49,782 nucleotides of DNA from an uncultured Alphaproteobacteria bacterium (GTDB lineage: Bacteria; Pseudomonadota; Alphaproteobacteria; Geminicoccales; Geminicoccaceae). Both the position numbers and the translations under genes were made by a program. The notes beneath the pieces were generated by a model. The model worked only from the letters and a program-made list of their open reading frames with translations, was not told where the DNA came from and ran no database searches. The DNA is taken from positions 7,663-57,444 of the forward strand of contig CADEGR010000003.1 of NCBI GenBank assembly GCA_902826935.1. Reading direction: 5' to 3'. Shown piece by piece: positions 10,514 to 19,521 of this stretch; positions within the stretch are counted from its first letter, which is position 1; every line of letters begins with the position of its first letter.

Positions 10514-11461
10514 GTGGCCGACGCCGCGGCCCTGCTGGCGGACTTGCGTGCCGGCGGCAAGCGGGCGCTGGCCGTAGCCCTGGCCCGGATCGAGGCGGAC
10601 CCCCAGGCGCCGGCGACGCTGGCCCTGCTCGATGCTGCCTATGCCGGCGCCAAGGGCCAGGTGCTGGGCCTGACCGGCCCGCCCGGCGTCGGCAAGTCGA
10701 CGCTGACCGCCGCCGTGCTCCGCCGCCTGCGCGCCGCTGGCTTGACCGTGGGCGTGATCGCGGTCGATCCATCGTCCCGCCGCTCGGGCGGAGCGCTCCT
10801 CGGCGACCGTCTGCGGCTCAACGCCGATCCCGAGGATCAGGGCCTGTTCATCCGCTCGATGGCGGCGCGCGCCAGCCTGGGTGGCCTCGCCTGGCTGACC
10901 ATGCCGGCCATGGTCCTGATGCGCGCGGTCTTCGATCGGGTGATCATCGAGACCGTGGGCGTTGGCCAGTCCGAGACCGCGATCGGCGAGGTCGCCGACA
11001 GCGTGGTCCTGTGCATCCAGCCGGCCTCCGGCGACAGCCTGCAGTACATGAAGGCCGGGATTGCCGAGCTGCCGGACATCGTGGTGATCGGCAAGGCCGA
11101 CCTCGGCGCTCCGGCCCGCAAGGCCGCCCATGACGTCAAGGCTGCCTTGGCCGTGGCGCTGCCGGCCGGCGGCTGGACCGTGCCGGTGCTCCAGGTCTCG
11201 GCGCAGAGCGGGCAGGGCATCGACGAGCTGCTGGCGGCGCTTGACCGGCATGGCGCGCATCTGGCCGAGCATAGCCGGCTGGCGGCCCGCCGCCAGGCCC
11301 AGGCCGAGGCCTGGCTCGCCGCCGCGCTGCGCGATGAGGCGGGGCGGCTGGGCGTGGCACGCGCCGCTGCCTTGCCGGGCGGCCTGGCCTTGCCGCCTGG
11401 CGAATCGCCGTTCCGCCGGATCGCCACCCTGCTCCAGGCGCTGAGCGGAACGCCCCGCTGA
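10514..11461 (+). CDS. meaB: MeaB/ArgK-type G3E GTPase (methylmalonyl-CoA mutase chaperone)
   Basis: P-loop GTPase that normally guards adenosylcobalamin loading of methylmalonyl-CoA mutase. The GTG start at 10514, six bases after ppdK, gives 315 residues. The P-loop is TGPPGVGKS (about 54-62), followed by AVDPSSRRSGGALLGDR and ETVGVGQSE, all diagnostic of the family. The base-specificity motif, usually NKxD, reads GKAD (193-196), with the Asn replaced by Gly. No mutase subunit or cobalamin gene is in the window, so its client is encoded elsewhere. The gene is convergent with ygfZ, four bases apart. Confidence 0.9.
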   Translation: MADAAALLADLRAGGKRALAVALARIEADPQAPATLALLDAAYAGAKGQVLGLTGPPGVGKSTLTAAVLRRLRAAGLTVGVIAVDPSSRRSGGALLGDRLRLNADPEDQGLFIRSMAARASLGGLAWLTMPAMVLMRAVFDRVIIETVGVGQSETAIGEVADSVVLCIQPASGDSLQYMKAGIAELPDIVVIGKADLGAPARKAAHDVKAALAVALPAGGWTVPVLQVSAQSGQGIDELLAALDRHGAHLAEHSRLAARRQAQAEAWLAAALRDEAGRLGVARAAALPGGLALPPGESPFRRIATLLQALSGTPR

Positions 11462-11465
11462 GCCG

Positions 11466-12362
11466 CTAGAAATTCACCCAGTTTGGCTTGACCGGGGTCA
11501 CGATCGTGTCGTCCGCCAGCAAGGGCGGCTGCTCGCCGGCCGCTTGCAGCTGCTCCAGGCGCAGCAGGGCCAGGCCCTGGCCAGGCAGGCTGCTGCGAAT
11601 CTCGCCGGCCTCCTTGGCGCCGCGCCGGATGATCGTGCCCGGCGCCGGCGCCGGGCCGTCGAAGCGCACCGGCAGCAGCCGCTTCTTGACCAGGCCGCGA
11701 TACTTCATGCGCGCGGTCAGCTCCTGGCCGACGAAGCAGCCTTTTTGGAAATCGACCCCGTGCAGCTCCTCGAAGCCGCTCTCCAGGAGGGTCGCGCGCT
11801 CGACCGCGAGATCGCCGGAGCCTTCGGGCACGCCCAACGCCAGACGCAAGCGGTCGTACGCCGGCCGCTCGGCCGGCGCCAAGCCCGCCGCCCGCAAGGG
11901 CGCATCGCCCGCAGCCGCCGGCAGGATGGCGCGCAGGCCCAGCGCCGCCAGGCGCGGATCGACGAACAGCAGCCCGCCGCCAAAGGCCCGGCAGGCGCCC
12001 GGCTCGGCCGCCAGCTCGAAGCCCGCGGCCAACGCCCCGGGCAAGGCGTAGCTGCGATAGGCGGCGCTCTGGTCGTCGAGCTCGACCTTGGCCCGCAGGC
12101 GGTACATCGTCAGCCGGCGCAGCAGATCCGGCAGCCGGTCCGCCTCGGTCTCGATCAGCCAGCCGGCCTCGGTCGCCGCGATCAGGAAATCGAACAGATA
12201 CTTGCCCTGCGCGGTCAGCAAGGCAGCGAAGATCGCCCGGGCCGGCGTCGCCTTGGCGATGTCGTTGCTGATCAGGCCCTGCAGGAAGCTGCCGGCATCC
12301 TCGCCGCGCACGGCCAGCACGGCGCGCTCGGTTAGCGGGACGAAAGAGCGAGGTTCGGTCAT
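11466..12362 (-). CDS. ygfZ: YgfZ/GcvT-family folate-binding protein
   Basis: Tetrahydrofolate-dependent protein that helps assemble or repair certain Fe-S enzymes. The 298-residue sequence contains the family signature KGCFVGQELTARMKYRG around residue 205, including the conserved cysteine. It opens with the FLQGLISNDI segment seen in the folate-binding domain. The ATG lies 9 bases downstream of the stop codon of the GT9 gene on the same strand, so the two are likely co-transcribed. It is convergent with meaB. Confidence 0.93.
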   Translation of the reverse strand: MTEPRSFVPLTERAVLAVRGEDAGSFLQGLISNDIAKATPARAIFAALLTAQGKYLFDFLIAATEAGWLIETEADRLPDLLRRLTMYRLRAKVELDDQSAAYRSYALPGALAAGFELAAEPGACRAFGGGLLFVDPRLAALGLRAILPAAAGDAPLRAAGLAPAERPAYDRLRLALGVPEGSGDLAVERATLLESGFEELHGVDFQKGCFVGQELTARMKYRGLVKKRLLPVRFDGPAPAPGTIIRRGAKEAGEIRSSLPGQGLALLRLEQLQAAGEQPPLLADDTIVTPVKPNWVNF

Positions 12363-12371
12363 GGCGCTCGG

Positions 12372-13322
12372 CTATCCCAGGCTGTGACGTGGTCGCTGTG
12401 CGGCCAGCCGCTCGGTCGCTGCCGCCAGCACGGTCGCGCCATCAAGCGCCGCGAGGCTCGGCCGCTCCAGGATGGTGGCGCCCAGCGCCTGCAGCGATTC
12501 CTTGATATTGGAGACGCGGCTGCCGAACAAGACGATGGTCGGTGGCGCCAGGCAAGCCGCCATCAGGGTCGGGCCGGTGTCGTTGCCGACCACCAGATCG
12601 GCCCGCTGCAGCACGCCGGCCAGCTCGAACAGGTCGAGGCAGCTGCCATCCGGCCGGAGCAGCCGCCGGACCAAGGGCGGGCTCGGCTCAGCCAGCTCGT
12701 CGGGACCCGGCACGGTCACCGGCAGGCAGCCCGCCGCCGCCAGGCCAGCCGCCAGCTCGGCAAAATGCGGCCAGCGCTTGGCCTGATTGCGCGCCGAGGA
12801 GCCGGCCACCAGCACGGCATAGGGCGCGGTGATGCCAGCTTGCCGCAGCAGCCCACCGGCATCGGCGGCCAGCCAGCCGAGCTCGGGCCGGCGGGTGAAC
12901 CGGACCGGCACCCCGGCCGCTTGCAGCTGGTTGGCCAGGCGCGCCGTGCCGAGCGAGCGATCGGTCGCGGGCAAGGGATCGCTGCAGCCCGGCGCCGTGC
13001 CCGACCAGGGCAGCTCGGGAAACAGATAGCGGTAGTACCAGTTGGTCCGATGGGAGTTCTGCAGATCGTAGACCTTGGCGAACCGCCGCGCCTGCAGCGC
13101 CTGGCGCAGGCGCCAGAGGCGGTCGATCCGCCAGCGCGCCGGCCGCTCGTCCAGCAGCAGATCGTCGAGCCACGGACAGCGGGCCATGATCCGGCCATAG
13201 GCGGGCGCGGTCATCAAGGTGATCCGATCGGCCGCATGATGCGCCCGCAGGTCGCGCAAGGCACCCTCGGCGAGCACCAGGTCGCCGAGCGCGCCAAGCT
13301 TGATGATCAGAATCTCCGCCAT
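12372..13322 (-). CDS. glycosyltransferase family 9 (ADP-heptose:LPS heptosyltransferase-like)
   Basis: A 316-residue GT-B glycosyltransferase of the heptosyltransferase family that adds sugars to the lipopolysaccharide core or to related surface glycans. It begins MAEILIIKLGALGDLVLAEGA, the conserved N-terminal loop, and carries the nucleotide-sugar site DLVVGNDTGPTLMAA near residue 250. Donor and acceptor cannot be assigned. The start at 13322 is fixed by that N-terminal motif; the frame is open much further upstream but without family similarity. No other LPS genes are close. It is divergent from the trehalose operon, with about 220 bp between. Confidence 0.88.
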   Translation of the reverse strand: MAEILIIKLGALGDLVLAEGALRDLRAHHAADRITLMTAPAYGRIMARCPWLDDLLLDERPARWRIDRLWRLRQALQARRFAKVYDLQNSHRTNWYYRYLFPELPWSGTAPGCSDPLPATDRSLGTARLANQLQAAGVPVRFTRRPELGWLAADAGGLLRQAGITAPYAVLVAGSSARNQAKRWPHFAELAAGLAAAGCLPVTVPGPDELAEPSPPLVRRLLRPDGSCLDLFELAGVLQRADLVVGNDTGPTLMAACLAPPTIVLFGSRVSNIKESLQALGATILERPSLAALDGATVLAAATERLAAQRPRHSLG

Positions 13323-13542
13323 GCCTGCCTGATGTAGCAGGCGCCGCCGCTGGCGCAAGCCGGTGGCTGGCCCGCGATTTGCTCGCCCGCCAGGTGATCC
13401 TGCGCCGGCTCGGCCGCCGGCGGGTCGAGCCGGTCGAGCGAAGGCCGGGTGCGGCAATTGCCCATCGGGTTGAAATGCGGGCTTACCATGCCAAGCATCT
13501 TGTCGGTATATCCACCTGCCGCCCGCGTTGCGAGACCAGCCC
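13323..13542. promoter_or_regulatory. divergent promoter region between GT9 gene and otsB
   Basis: This 220-bp gap separates the two divergent genes. TTACCA followed after 17 bases by GTATAT (about 13482-13510) is a weak candidate promoter for otsB. I see no EcfG-type GGAAC box here, although trehalose genes are often under general stress control in alphaproteobacteria. No repeats or small ORF with a ribosome site stand out. Confidence 0.3.
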
Positions 13543-14316
13543 ATGATCTCTGCCAGCCTGCCGCCCCCGCCCGCCTTGCGCGCCCAGAAGGTCGCCGTCT
13601 TCCTCGACGTCGACGGGACGCTGCTCGAGATCGCGGCGCGGCCGGATGCGGTCCGCGTGCCCAACGGCTTGCGCCAGCTCCTGGGCGCGCTCGCGGTGGC
13701 GACCGAGGGCGCGATGGCGCTGGTCAGCGGCCGGCCGATCGCCGAGCTCGCGCACCTGTTCGCGCCGCTCGACCTGCCGCTCGCCGGCCTGCATGGCCTC
13801 GAGCGGCGCCGGGTCGGCGAGGCGCCGATCCGGGCCATGCCGGACCGCCAGGCGTTGGCCAAAGCCAAGGCCCGGCTGGTCGCGTTCAGCCAGCGCCATC
13901 CCGGCACGCTGGTCGAAGACAAGGGGCTGACATTGGCCCTGCATTACCGTAATGCACCGGAGCACCAAGGGGCCGCCGCAGCCCTGGTCGGCGAGGTCAT
14001 CCAAGCCAGCAGCGGCGCCCTGGTCTTGCTGGCCGGCAAGATGGTGTTCGAGCTGAAGCCGCCGGGCTGCGACAAGGGCCAGGCGATCGCGTGCTTCATG
14101 CAGGAACCGCCGTTCGCCGGTCGCCTTCCTATTTTTGCGGGTGATGATGTGACCGACGAAGCAGGTTTCTTGACCGTCAACGAACTCCATGGCGTCTCGA
14201 TCCGGATCGGGCTCGAAGGCCGGCCGACCGCGGCGCGTTTTGGCCAGGCCGATGTCGAGGCGCTGCAGGGCTGGCTCGCCGGCCTGCTGGCGCAGCCCCA
14301 CGAGCTGGGGAGCTGA
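13543..14316 (+). CDS. otsB: trehalose-6-phosphate phosphatase
   Basis: Haloacid dehalogenase-superfamily phosphatase that releases trehalose from trehalose-6-phosphate, the second step of the OtsAB pathway. HAD motif I is FLDVDGTLLEIA (nucleophile Asp about residue 23), motif III includes FELKPPGCDKGQAI, and motif IV is FAGDDVTDEAGF. The 257-residue length is normal. The ATG at 13543 is preferred over a TTG at 13528. It is followed 4 bases later by the GH15 gene and then by otsA, forming one operon. Confidence 0.95.
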   Translation: MISASLPPPPALRAQKVAVFLDVDGTLLEIAARPDAVRVPNGLRQLLGALAVATEGAMALVSGRPIAELAHLFAPLDLPLAGLHGLERRRVGEAPIRAMPDRQALAKAKARLVAFSQRHPGTLVEDKGLTLALHYRNAPEHQGAAAALVGEVIQASSGALVLLAGKMVFELKPPGCDKGQAIACFMQEPPFAGRLPIFAGDDVTDEAGFLTVNELHGVSIRIGLEGRPTAARFGQADVEALQGWLAGLLAQPHELGS

Positions 14317-14320
14317 GGCG

Positions 14321-16099
14321 ATGAATTCCCTGGACCTCGGCATCATCGGCAATTGCACGATCAGCGCCTTGATCGACAAGGCCGGCACGATCGTCTGGAG
14401 CTGCTTTCCCCGGTTCGACGGCGATCCGTTGTTCTGCAGCCTGCTCAACGACGGCGCCCGCGATGGCGCCTTTGGCGTCGAGCTGGACGATCTGGCCGAA
14501 ACCGAGCAGGCCTATGTGCCCTCGACCGCCGTCTTGGTGACCCGCCTGACCGATCGCAGCGGCGATGGCGTCGAGATCACCGACTTCGCGCCGCGCTTCC
14601 TGCAGTTCGGCCGGATCTTCCGACCGACCCAGCTGGTCCGCATCATCCGGCCGTTCGGCGAGGCGCCGCGCATCACGATCCGGCTGCGGCCGATGTTCAG
14701 CTATGGCAGCGAGCGGCCCGAGGTCACGCGCGGCAGCAACCACATCCGCTATGCCGGCCCCGCCAGCACATTGCGCCTCACCACCAACGCGCCGCTGACC
14801 TACCTGCTCGACGAGACGCCGTTCATCCTGGAGGATCAGCTGGTCCTGATGATGGGGCCGGACGAGAGCCTGCGTGGGCCCGTGATCGAGACCGGGCGGG
14901 AGTTCCTGGAGCAGACGCTCAGCTACTGGCGGACCTTGAGCATGCGCCTCTCGATCCCGTTCGAGTGGCAGGATGCGGTGATCCGGGCGGCGATCACGCT
15001 CAAGCTTTGCACCTTCGAGGAGACCGGCGCCATCGTCGCGGCGATGACCACCTCGGTGCCGGAAATCGATGGCGGCGGCCGCAATTGGGACTATCGCTTC
15101 TGCTGGCTGCGGGATGCCTACTTCGTGGTCCGGACGCTCAATCGCCTGGGCTACATCGAGACCATGGAGGATTTCCTCGCCTATATCAGCAACATCGTGG
15201 GCGCCAGCGAGGACGGCCATCTCCAGCCGGTCTACGGCATCGGCCTGGAGCGCAAGCTGATCGAGCGCACGGTCGAGAGCCTGGCCGGCTATCGCGGCAA
15301 CCAGCCGGTCCGGGTCGGCAACCAGGCCTATGAGCACCACCAGTATGACGGCTTCGGCTCGGTCGTGCTGGCGGCGACCCAGGCGTTCTTCGACGCGCGG
15401 CTGCGGCGGCCGGCCGGCCGCCATGCCTTCAACCGGCTGGAAACCATCGGCGAGCAGGCGTTCAAGCTGTTCAACGTGCCCGATGCCGGCTTGTGGGAGT
15501 TCCGCACGATCGCGCGGGTGCATACCCATTCCGCCGTGATGTGCTGGGCGGCCTGCGACCGGCTGGCCCGGATCGCCAGCCACCTCAATCTGCCCGATCG
15601 CTCGACCTTGTGGCAGGCGCGCGCCGATCAGATCCGCGACACGGTGCTGCGGGAGTGCTGGAACCCCGAGCTTGGCAGCTTCGCCGCCAGCTTCGGCGGC
15701 GACGAGATCGACGCAAGCTTGCTGCTGATGCACGAGGTCGGCTTCATCCGGCCGGACGATCCCCGCTTCCTCGGCACGGTCGAGGCGGTCGAGCACCAGC
15801 TCCGGCGCGGCAATCATCTGTTCCGCTACATCAAGGAGGATGATTTCGGGGCACCCGAGAACGCCTTCATTATTTGCACCTTCTGGTATATTGATGCCCT
15901 TATCGCGATCGGCCGGCGCGACGAGGCGCGCGAGCTGTTCGAGCATATGCTGGCAAGCCGCAATCATCTGGGCTTGCTCTCGGAGGACATCAATCCGGGT
16001 AGCCACGAGCTCTGGGGCAACTTCCCGCAGACCTACTCCCTGGTTGGCCTGATCAATTGCGCCATGAAGCTGAGCAAGAGCTGGGAGGACGTGGTTTGA
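14321..16099 (+). CDS. glycoside hydrolase family 15 protein (glucoamylase/trehalase-like)
   Basis: A 592-residue (alpha/alpha)6-barrel hydrolase. The N-terminal domain opens with LGIIGNCTISALIDKAG, which is typical of bacterial GH15 enzymes. The barrel carries GGGRNWDYRFCWLRDAY near residue 250 and the C-terminal SEDINPGSHELWGNFPQTYSL, which contains the acidic active-site cluster. Related actinobacterial proteins hydrolyse trehalose; others cut terminal glucose from alpha-glucans. No signal peptide is seen, so it acts in the cytoplasm. It lies between otsB and otsA with gaps of 4 and 19 bases and has GAGG ahead of the ATG. Substrate (trehalose, trehalose-6-phosphate or maltodextrin) cannot be settled from sequence. 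Confidence 0.9.
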   Translation: MNSLDLGIIGNCTISALIDKAGTIVWSCFPRFDGDPLFCSLLNDGARDGAFGVELDDLAETEQAYVPSTAVLVTRLTDRSGDGVEITDFAPRFLQFGRIFRPTQLVRIIRPFGEAPRITIRLRPMFSYGSERPEVTRGSNHIRYAGPASTLRLTTNAPLTYLLDETPFILEDQLVLMMGPDESLRGPVIETGREFLEQTLSYWRTLSMRLSIPFEWQDAVIRAAITLKLCTFEETGAIVAAMTTSVPEIDGGGRNWDYRFCWLRDAYFVVRTLNRLGYIETMEDFLAYISNIVGASEDGHLQPVYGIGLERKLIERTVESLAGYRGNQPVRVGNQAYEHHQYDGFGSVVLAATQAFFDARLRRPAGRHAFNRLETIGEQAFKLFNVPDAGLWEFRTIARVHTHSAVMCWAACDRLARIASHLNLPDRSTLWQARADQIRDTVLRECWNPELGSFAASFGGDEIDASLLLMHEVGFIRPDDPRFLGTVEAVEHQLRRGNHLFRYIKEDDFGAPENAFIICTFWYIDALIAIGRRDEARELFEHMLASRNHLGLLSEDINPGSHELWGNFPQTYSLVGLINCAMKLSKSWEDVV

Positions 16100-16118
16100 G
16101 CCGAGGCGCCTGCCGCTA

Positions 16119-17525
16119 ATGGGTCGCCTGATCGTCGTTTCCAACCGGGTCACGCCGCTGTCGGGCAGCAAGGCCACGGCGGCTGGCGGCCTGGCCGTCG
16201 GCCTGCTCGACACGCTGCGCGAGACCGGCGGCATCTGGTTCGGCTGGAGCGGCGATCAGACCGACAATTCCGTGCCGCTGCCCAAATTGTTCCGCAGCGG
16301 CAAGATCACCTACATCACGATCGATCTCGGCCGCGAGGACTTCGAGGCCTATTACGGCGGCTTCGCCAACCGCACCCTTTGGCCTCTGTTCCACTACCGG
16401 CTCGACCTCGCGAGCTTCGAGCGGGAATGGTATCTGGGCTATCGGCGGGTCAACCGGCTGTTCGCCGAGCAGCTGTTTCCCTATCTGCGCGACGACGATC
16501 TGGTCTGGATCCACGACTTCCACCTGATCCCGATGGGCGAGGAGCTGCGCCGCCTCGGCCTCAAGGCCCAGATGGGCTTCTTCCTGCACATCCCGTTCCC
16601 GACCTGGGAGGTCTATGTCACGCTGCCCTGGCATGACCGGCTGGTCCAGGCCATGTGCACCTACGACCTCCTGGGCTTCCAGACCAGCAACGACGTGCGC
16701 AACTTCCACGACTATCTGTATCGCGAGAATGTCGGCTATGCGCTGGCTGGCGGCGTGATCTACGGCTATGGCCGCCGCCTGCGCACCCGCGACTACGCGA
16801 TCGGCATCGATGCCAAGGACTTCGCCGACATGGCGGTCTCGGTCGAGGCGCGCCGGGCGAGCGAGCGCCTGGCCCGCTCGCTCTTGGGGCGCAACCTGAT
16901 CATCGGGGTCGATCGCCTCGACTACACCAAGGGCATCACCGAACGCCTGGCTGCCTACGAGACCTTGCTGCAGAACTTCCCGCGCCAGCGCGGCCAGGTG
17001 ACCTACATGCAGATCTCGGCGCCGTCGCGCCAGGACGTGCCCGAGTACAACGACCTCAAGCTGCAGGTCGAGGCCGCCTCGGGCCGGATCAATGGCCGCT
17101 TCAACGAGTTCGACTGGATGGCGCTGCGCTACATCAATCGCGGCTTCACCCGGCGCACGCTGTCGGGCTTCTTCCGCCTGTCCCGGATCGGCCTGGTGAC
17201 GCCGCTGCGCGATGGCATGAACCTGGTCGCCAAGGAATATGTCGCGGCCCAGGCCGAGGAGGATCCGGGCGTCCTGATCCTGTCCCGCTTCGCCGGCGCC
17301 GCGCTCGATGCGGACGGCGCGGTGATCGTCAATCCCTACGACATCGAGGCGGTGGCGGAAGCCATGAACATGAGCATCCTGATGCCGCTGGACGAGCGCC
17401 AGGATCGCTGGCGCCGCCTGATCGCGCAGGTGCGCGAGCACGACATCGGCTATTGGCGGCGCAGCTTCGTCGAAGATCTCCGCCAGACCGTGCCGCAGGA
17501 AGAGGAGCCCGAGGCGGCGTCCTGA
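16119..17525 (+). CDS. otsA: alpha,alpha-trehalose-phosphate synthase (UDP-forming)
   Basis: GT20 enzyme joining UDP-glucose (or another NDP-glucose) and glucose-6-phosphate into trehalose-6-phosphate. Conserved landmarks are the N-terminal [10 protein letters not shown], the G-rich loop [49 protein letters not shown] with the phosphate-binding Arg and Lys, and [11 protein letters not shown]. Length of 468 residues is typical. Trehalose is an osmoprotectant and stress protectant, fitting the stress theme of the region. It is convergent with the SDR gene, with only 12 bases between the stops. Confidence 0.97.
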   Translation: MGRLIVVSNRVTPLSGSKATAAGGLAVGLLDTLRETGGIWFGWSGDQTDNSVPLPKLFRSGKITYITIDLGREDFEAYYGGFANRTLWPLFHYRLDLASFEREWYLGYRRVNRLFAEQLFPYLRDDDLVWIHDFHLIPMGEELRRLGLKAQMGFFLHIPFPTWEVYVTLPWHDRLVQAMCTYDLLGFQTSNDVRNFHDYLYRENVGYALAGGVIYGYGRRLRTRDYAIGIDAKDFADMAVSVEARRASERLARSLLGRNLIIGVDRLDYTKGITERLAAYETLLQNFPRQRGQVTYMQISAPSRQDVPEYNDLKLQVEAASGRINGRFNEFDWMALRYINRGFTRRTLSGFFRLSRIGLVTPLRDGMNLVAKEYVAAQAEEDPGVLILSRFAGAALDADGAVIVNPYDIEAVAEAMNMSILMPLDERQDRWRRLIAQVREHDIGYWRRSFVEDLRQTVPQEEEPEAAS

Positions 17526-17537
17526 GCCGCGTCCGCC

Positions 17538-18311
17538 CTACCAGCAGGTGTAGCCGCCATCCGCGAGCACGATGCTGCCGGTCAGGAGGCTCGCGGCATC
17601 GGTCGCCAGGAACAGCACGGCCGAGGCGATCTCCTCCGGCTGGCCGACCCGGCCCATCGGGGTCATCTCGATCCAGGTCGGGTACATCGACTGGTCTTCC
17701 ATGCCGAACTTGGTCAGCGGCGTCTCGATATAGGTTGGCGCGACCGCGTTGACCCGGACGCCGCGCGGCGCCCATTCGGCCGCCAGCGATTTGGTCAGAT
17801 GGTGCACCGCCGCCTTGGAGGCGTTGTAGAAGGACTGCGGCTGCGGCTTGTTGACGATGAAGCCCGACATCGAGCCGATGTTCACGATCGAGCCCTTGCC
17901 CTGCTCCAGCATCTGCCGGCCGAAGGCGCGGCAGCACCAGAACAGGCCGTCGACATTGACGTCCATGTGGAAGCGCCAATGCTCGTCGCTGGTGTCCTCG
18001 GCCTTGACGTTGCTGCGCGCGACGCCGGCATTGTTGACCAGCACCTGGACCGGACCGTGCTCGCGCTTGATCCGCTCGGCGGCGGCATCGACCTCGGCCG
18101 ACTTGGTGACATCGACCGCGATGCCGTGGACCTTCAGGCCACGCCCCTGCAGCTCGGCCGCCGCCTGCTCCGCCCGATCCGCCACCATGTCGGCGACCAC
18201 CACGGTGGCGCCAGCCTCGCCCAGCGCCTGGGCGCAGGCGAGGCCGATGCCTTGGCCACCACCGGTGACCACGGCCACCCGGCCGGTCAGATCATATTTC
18301 TCGAGATACAT
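17538..18311 (-). CDS. short-chain dehydrogenase/reductase, probable polyol dehydrogenase
   Basis: A 257-residue classical SDR. The NAD(P) site is TGGGQGIG (about 16-23), NNAG follows near residue 92, and the catalytic YxxxK reads YNASK near residue 162, with the SAE-W segment after it. The ending ASLLTGSIVLADGGYTCW is typical. As the last gene of the polyol import operon, it probably oxidises the imported sugar alcohol to a ketose. The exact polyol is not deducible. A GGGAG-like site precedes the ATG. A 60-bp gap separates it from the ATPase gene. Confidence 0.9.
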   Translation of the reverse strand: MYLEKYDLTGRVAVVTGGGQGIGLACAQALGEAGATVVVADMVADRAEQAAAELQGRGLKVHGIAVDVTKSAEVDAAAERIKREHGPVQVLVNNAGVARSNVKAEDTSDEHWRFHMDVNVDGLFWCCRAFGRQMLEQGKGSIVNIGSMSGFIVNKPQPQSFYNASKAAVHHLTKSLAAEWAPRGVRVNAVAPTYIETPLTKFGMEDQSMYPTWIEMTPMGRVGQPEEIASAVLFLATDAASLLTGSIVLADGGYTCW

Positions 18312-18371
18312 CGTCCGCCGCTCCCAAGACCATCTGCTTTAACGGAAACTTGCGCCGCCACACCGCTCGGC

Positions 18372-19505
18372 TCAGCCGGCCTTGCGCGCCACCGGCCGGC
18401 GCAGGTCGGCCAGAGGGTGCCGGATCGCCCGCTCGACCGCCATGCCATCGGCCGTGAACAGGTGGCAATTGACGGGATTGAGCTTGATCGCGATGCGGTC
18501 ATGGACCTGGGTCGCGACCTCGCCATCGGCCTGGACCACCAGCATGCCGACCCCCGCCAGCTGGCAATAGAGGAAGGTCTCGCCGCCGAGGCGCTCGACC
18601 ACCATGACCTCGGCCTGCAGCTCGCCGGTCTCGCTCGGCCGCAGATGCTCCGGCCGGACGCCCAGCGTGACCTGATCGCCGGCCTTGAGCGGCCCCGGAT
18701 GGACCGGCACCGTCAGGCTGGCGCCGCCTGGCAGCTGCACCGTGGCGCCGGCCGCTTCGACCGCGCTGACCGTGCAGTTGAGGAAGTTCATCTTGGGCGA
18801 GCCGATGAAGCCGGCGACGAACAGGTTGCGGGGATGGTGGTAGAGCTCGAGCGGCGTGCCCGCCTGCTCGACGATGCCGCCCTGCAGGACCACGATCTTG
18901 TCGGCCAGCGTCATCGCCTCGACCTGGTCGTGGGTGACGTAGATCATGGTCGCGTTCAGGTGCTCATGCAGGCGGGCGAGCTCGATCCGCATCTGGACCC
19001 GCAAGGCGGCATCGAGATTGGACAAGGGCTCGTCGAACAGGAAGACCCTGGGCTCGCGCACGATCGCCCGGCCGATTGCGACCCGCTGCCGCTGGCCGCC
19101 CGACAGCTCCTTGGGCTTGCGCTCCAAGAGCGGCTCCAGCTGCAGCACCCGCGCGGCATCGCGCACCTTCTGATAGCGCTCCTCCTTGCTGACGCCGGCC
19201 AGGCGCAGGCTGAACGCCATGTTGTCGGCCACCGTCATATGCGGATAGAGGGCGTAGGTCTGGAACACCATGGCCAGGCCGCGCTCCGCGGGCGGCACGT
19301 CGTTCACCTGCTCGCCATCGATCTTCAGCTCGCCCGAGGTGATCTCCTCGAGCCCGGCGATCATGCGCAGCAAGGTCGACTTGCCGCAGCCGGACGGGCC
19401 GACGAACACGCAGAACTCGCGATCCTCGATGGCGAGATCGACGCCTTTGATGACCTGGACGTCACCAAAGCTCTTGCGGATGTCCTTGAGCACGACGGTG
19501 GACAT
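18372..19505 (-). CDS. CUT1-family sugar/polyol ABC transporter ATPase (SmoK/UgpC-like)
   Basis: Energising subunit of the importer encoded just upstream. The 377-residue protein has Walker A GPSGCGKST near residue 37, the signature LSGGQRQRVAIGRAI, Walker B RVFLFDEPLSNLD, the switch His in YVTHDQVEAM, and a C-terminal TOBE/regulatory domain, together typical of CUT1 ATPases. Enzymes of this type can serve several importers; the second CUT1 operon at 37.5-40.6 kb has no ATPase gene. Its start is 16 bases after the permease stop. Confidence 0.95.
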   Translation of the reverse strand: MSTVVLKDIRKSFGDVQVIKGVDLAIEDREFCVFVGPSGCGKSTLLRMIAGLEEITSGELKIDGEQVNDVPPAERGLAMVFQTYALYPHMTVADNMAFSLRLAGVSKEERYQKVRDAARVLQLEPLLERKPKELSGGQRQRVAIGRAIVREPRVFLFDEPLSNLDAALRVQMRIELARLHEHLNATMIYVTHDQVEAMTLADKIVVLQGGIVEQAGTPLELYHHPRNLFVAGFIGSPKMNFLNCTVSAVEAAGATVQLPGGASLTVPVHPGPLKAGDQVTLGVRPEHLRPSETGELQAEVMVVERLGGETFLYCQLAGVGMLVVQADGEVATQVHDRIAIKLNPVNCHLFTADGMAVERAIRHPLADLRRPVARKAG

Positions 19506-19521
19506 GGCGAGCTCCTCCCGT

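Noticed and set aside
13323-13542. EcfG general-stress promoter for the trehalose operon
   Set aside because: I looked for GGAAC-N16/17-GTT on both strands and found none.
14177-16234. Open frame of 685 codons opposite the GH15 gene
   Set aside because: Composition is that of an antisense frame; the GH15 gene on the plus strand has clear motifs.
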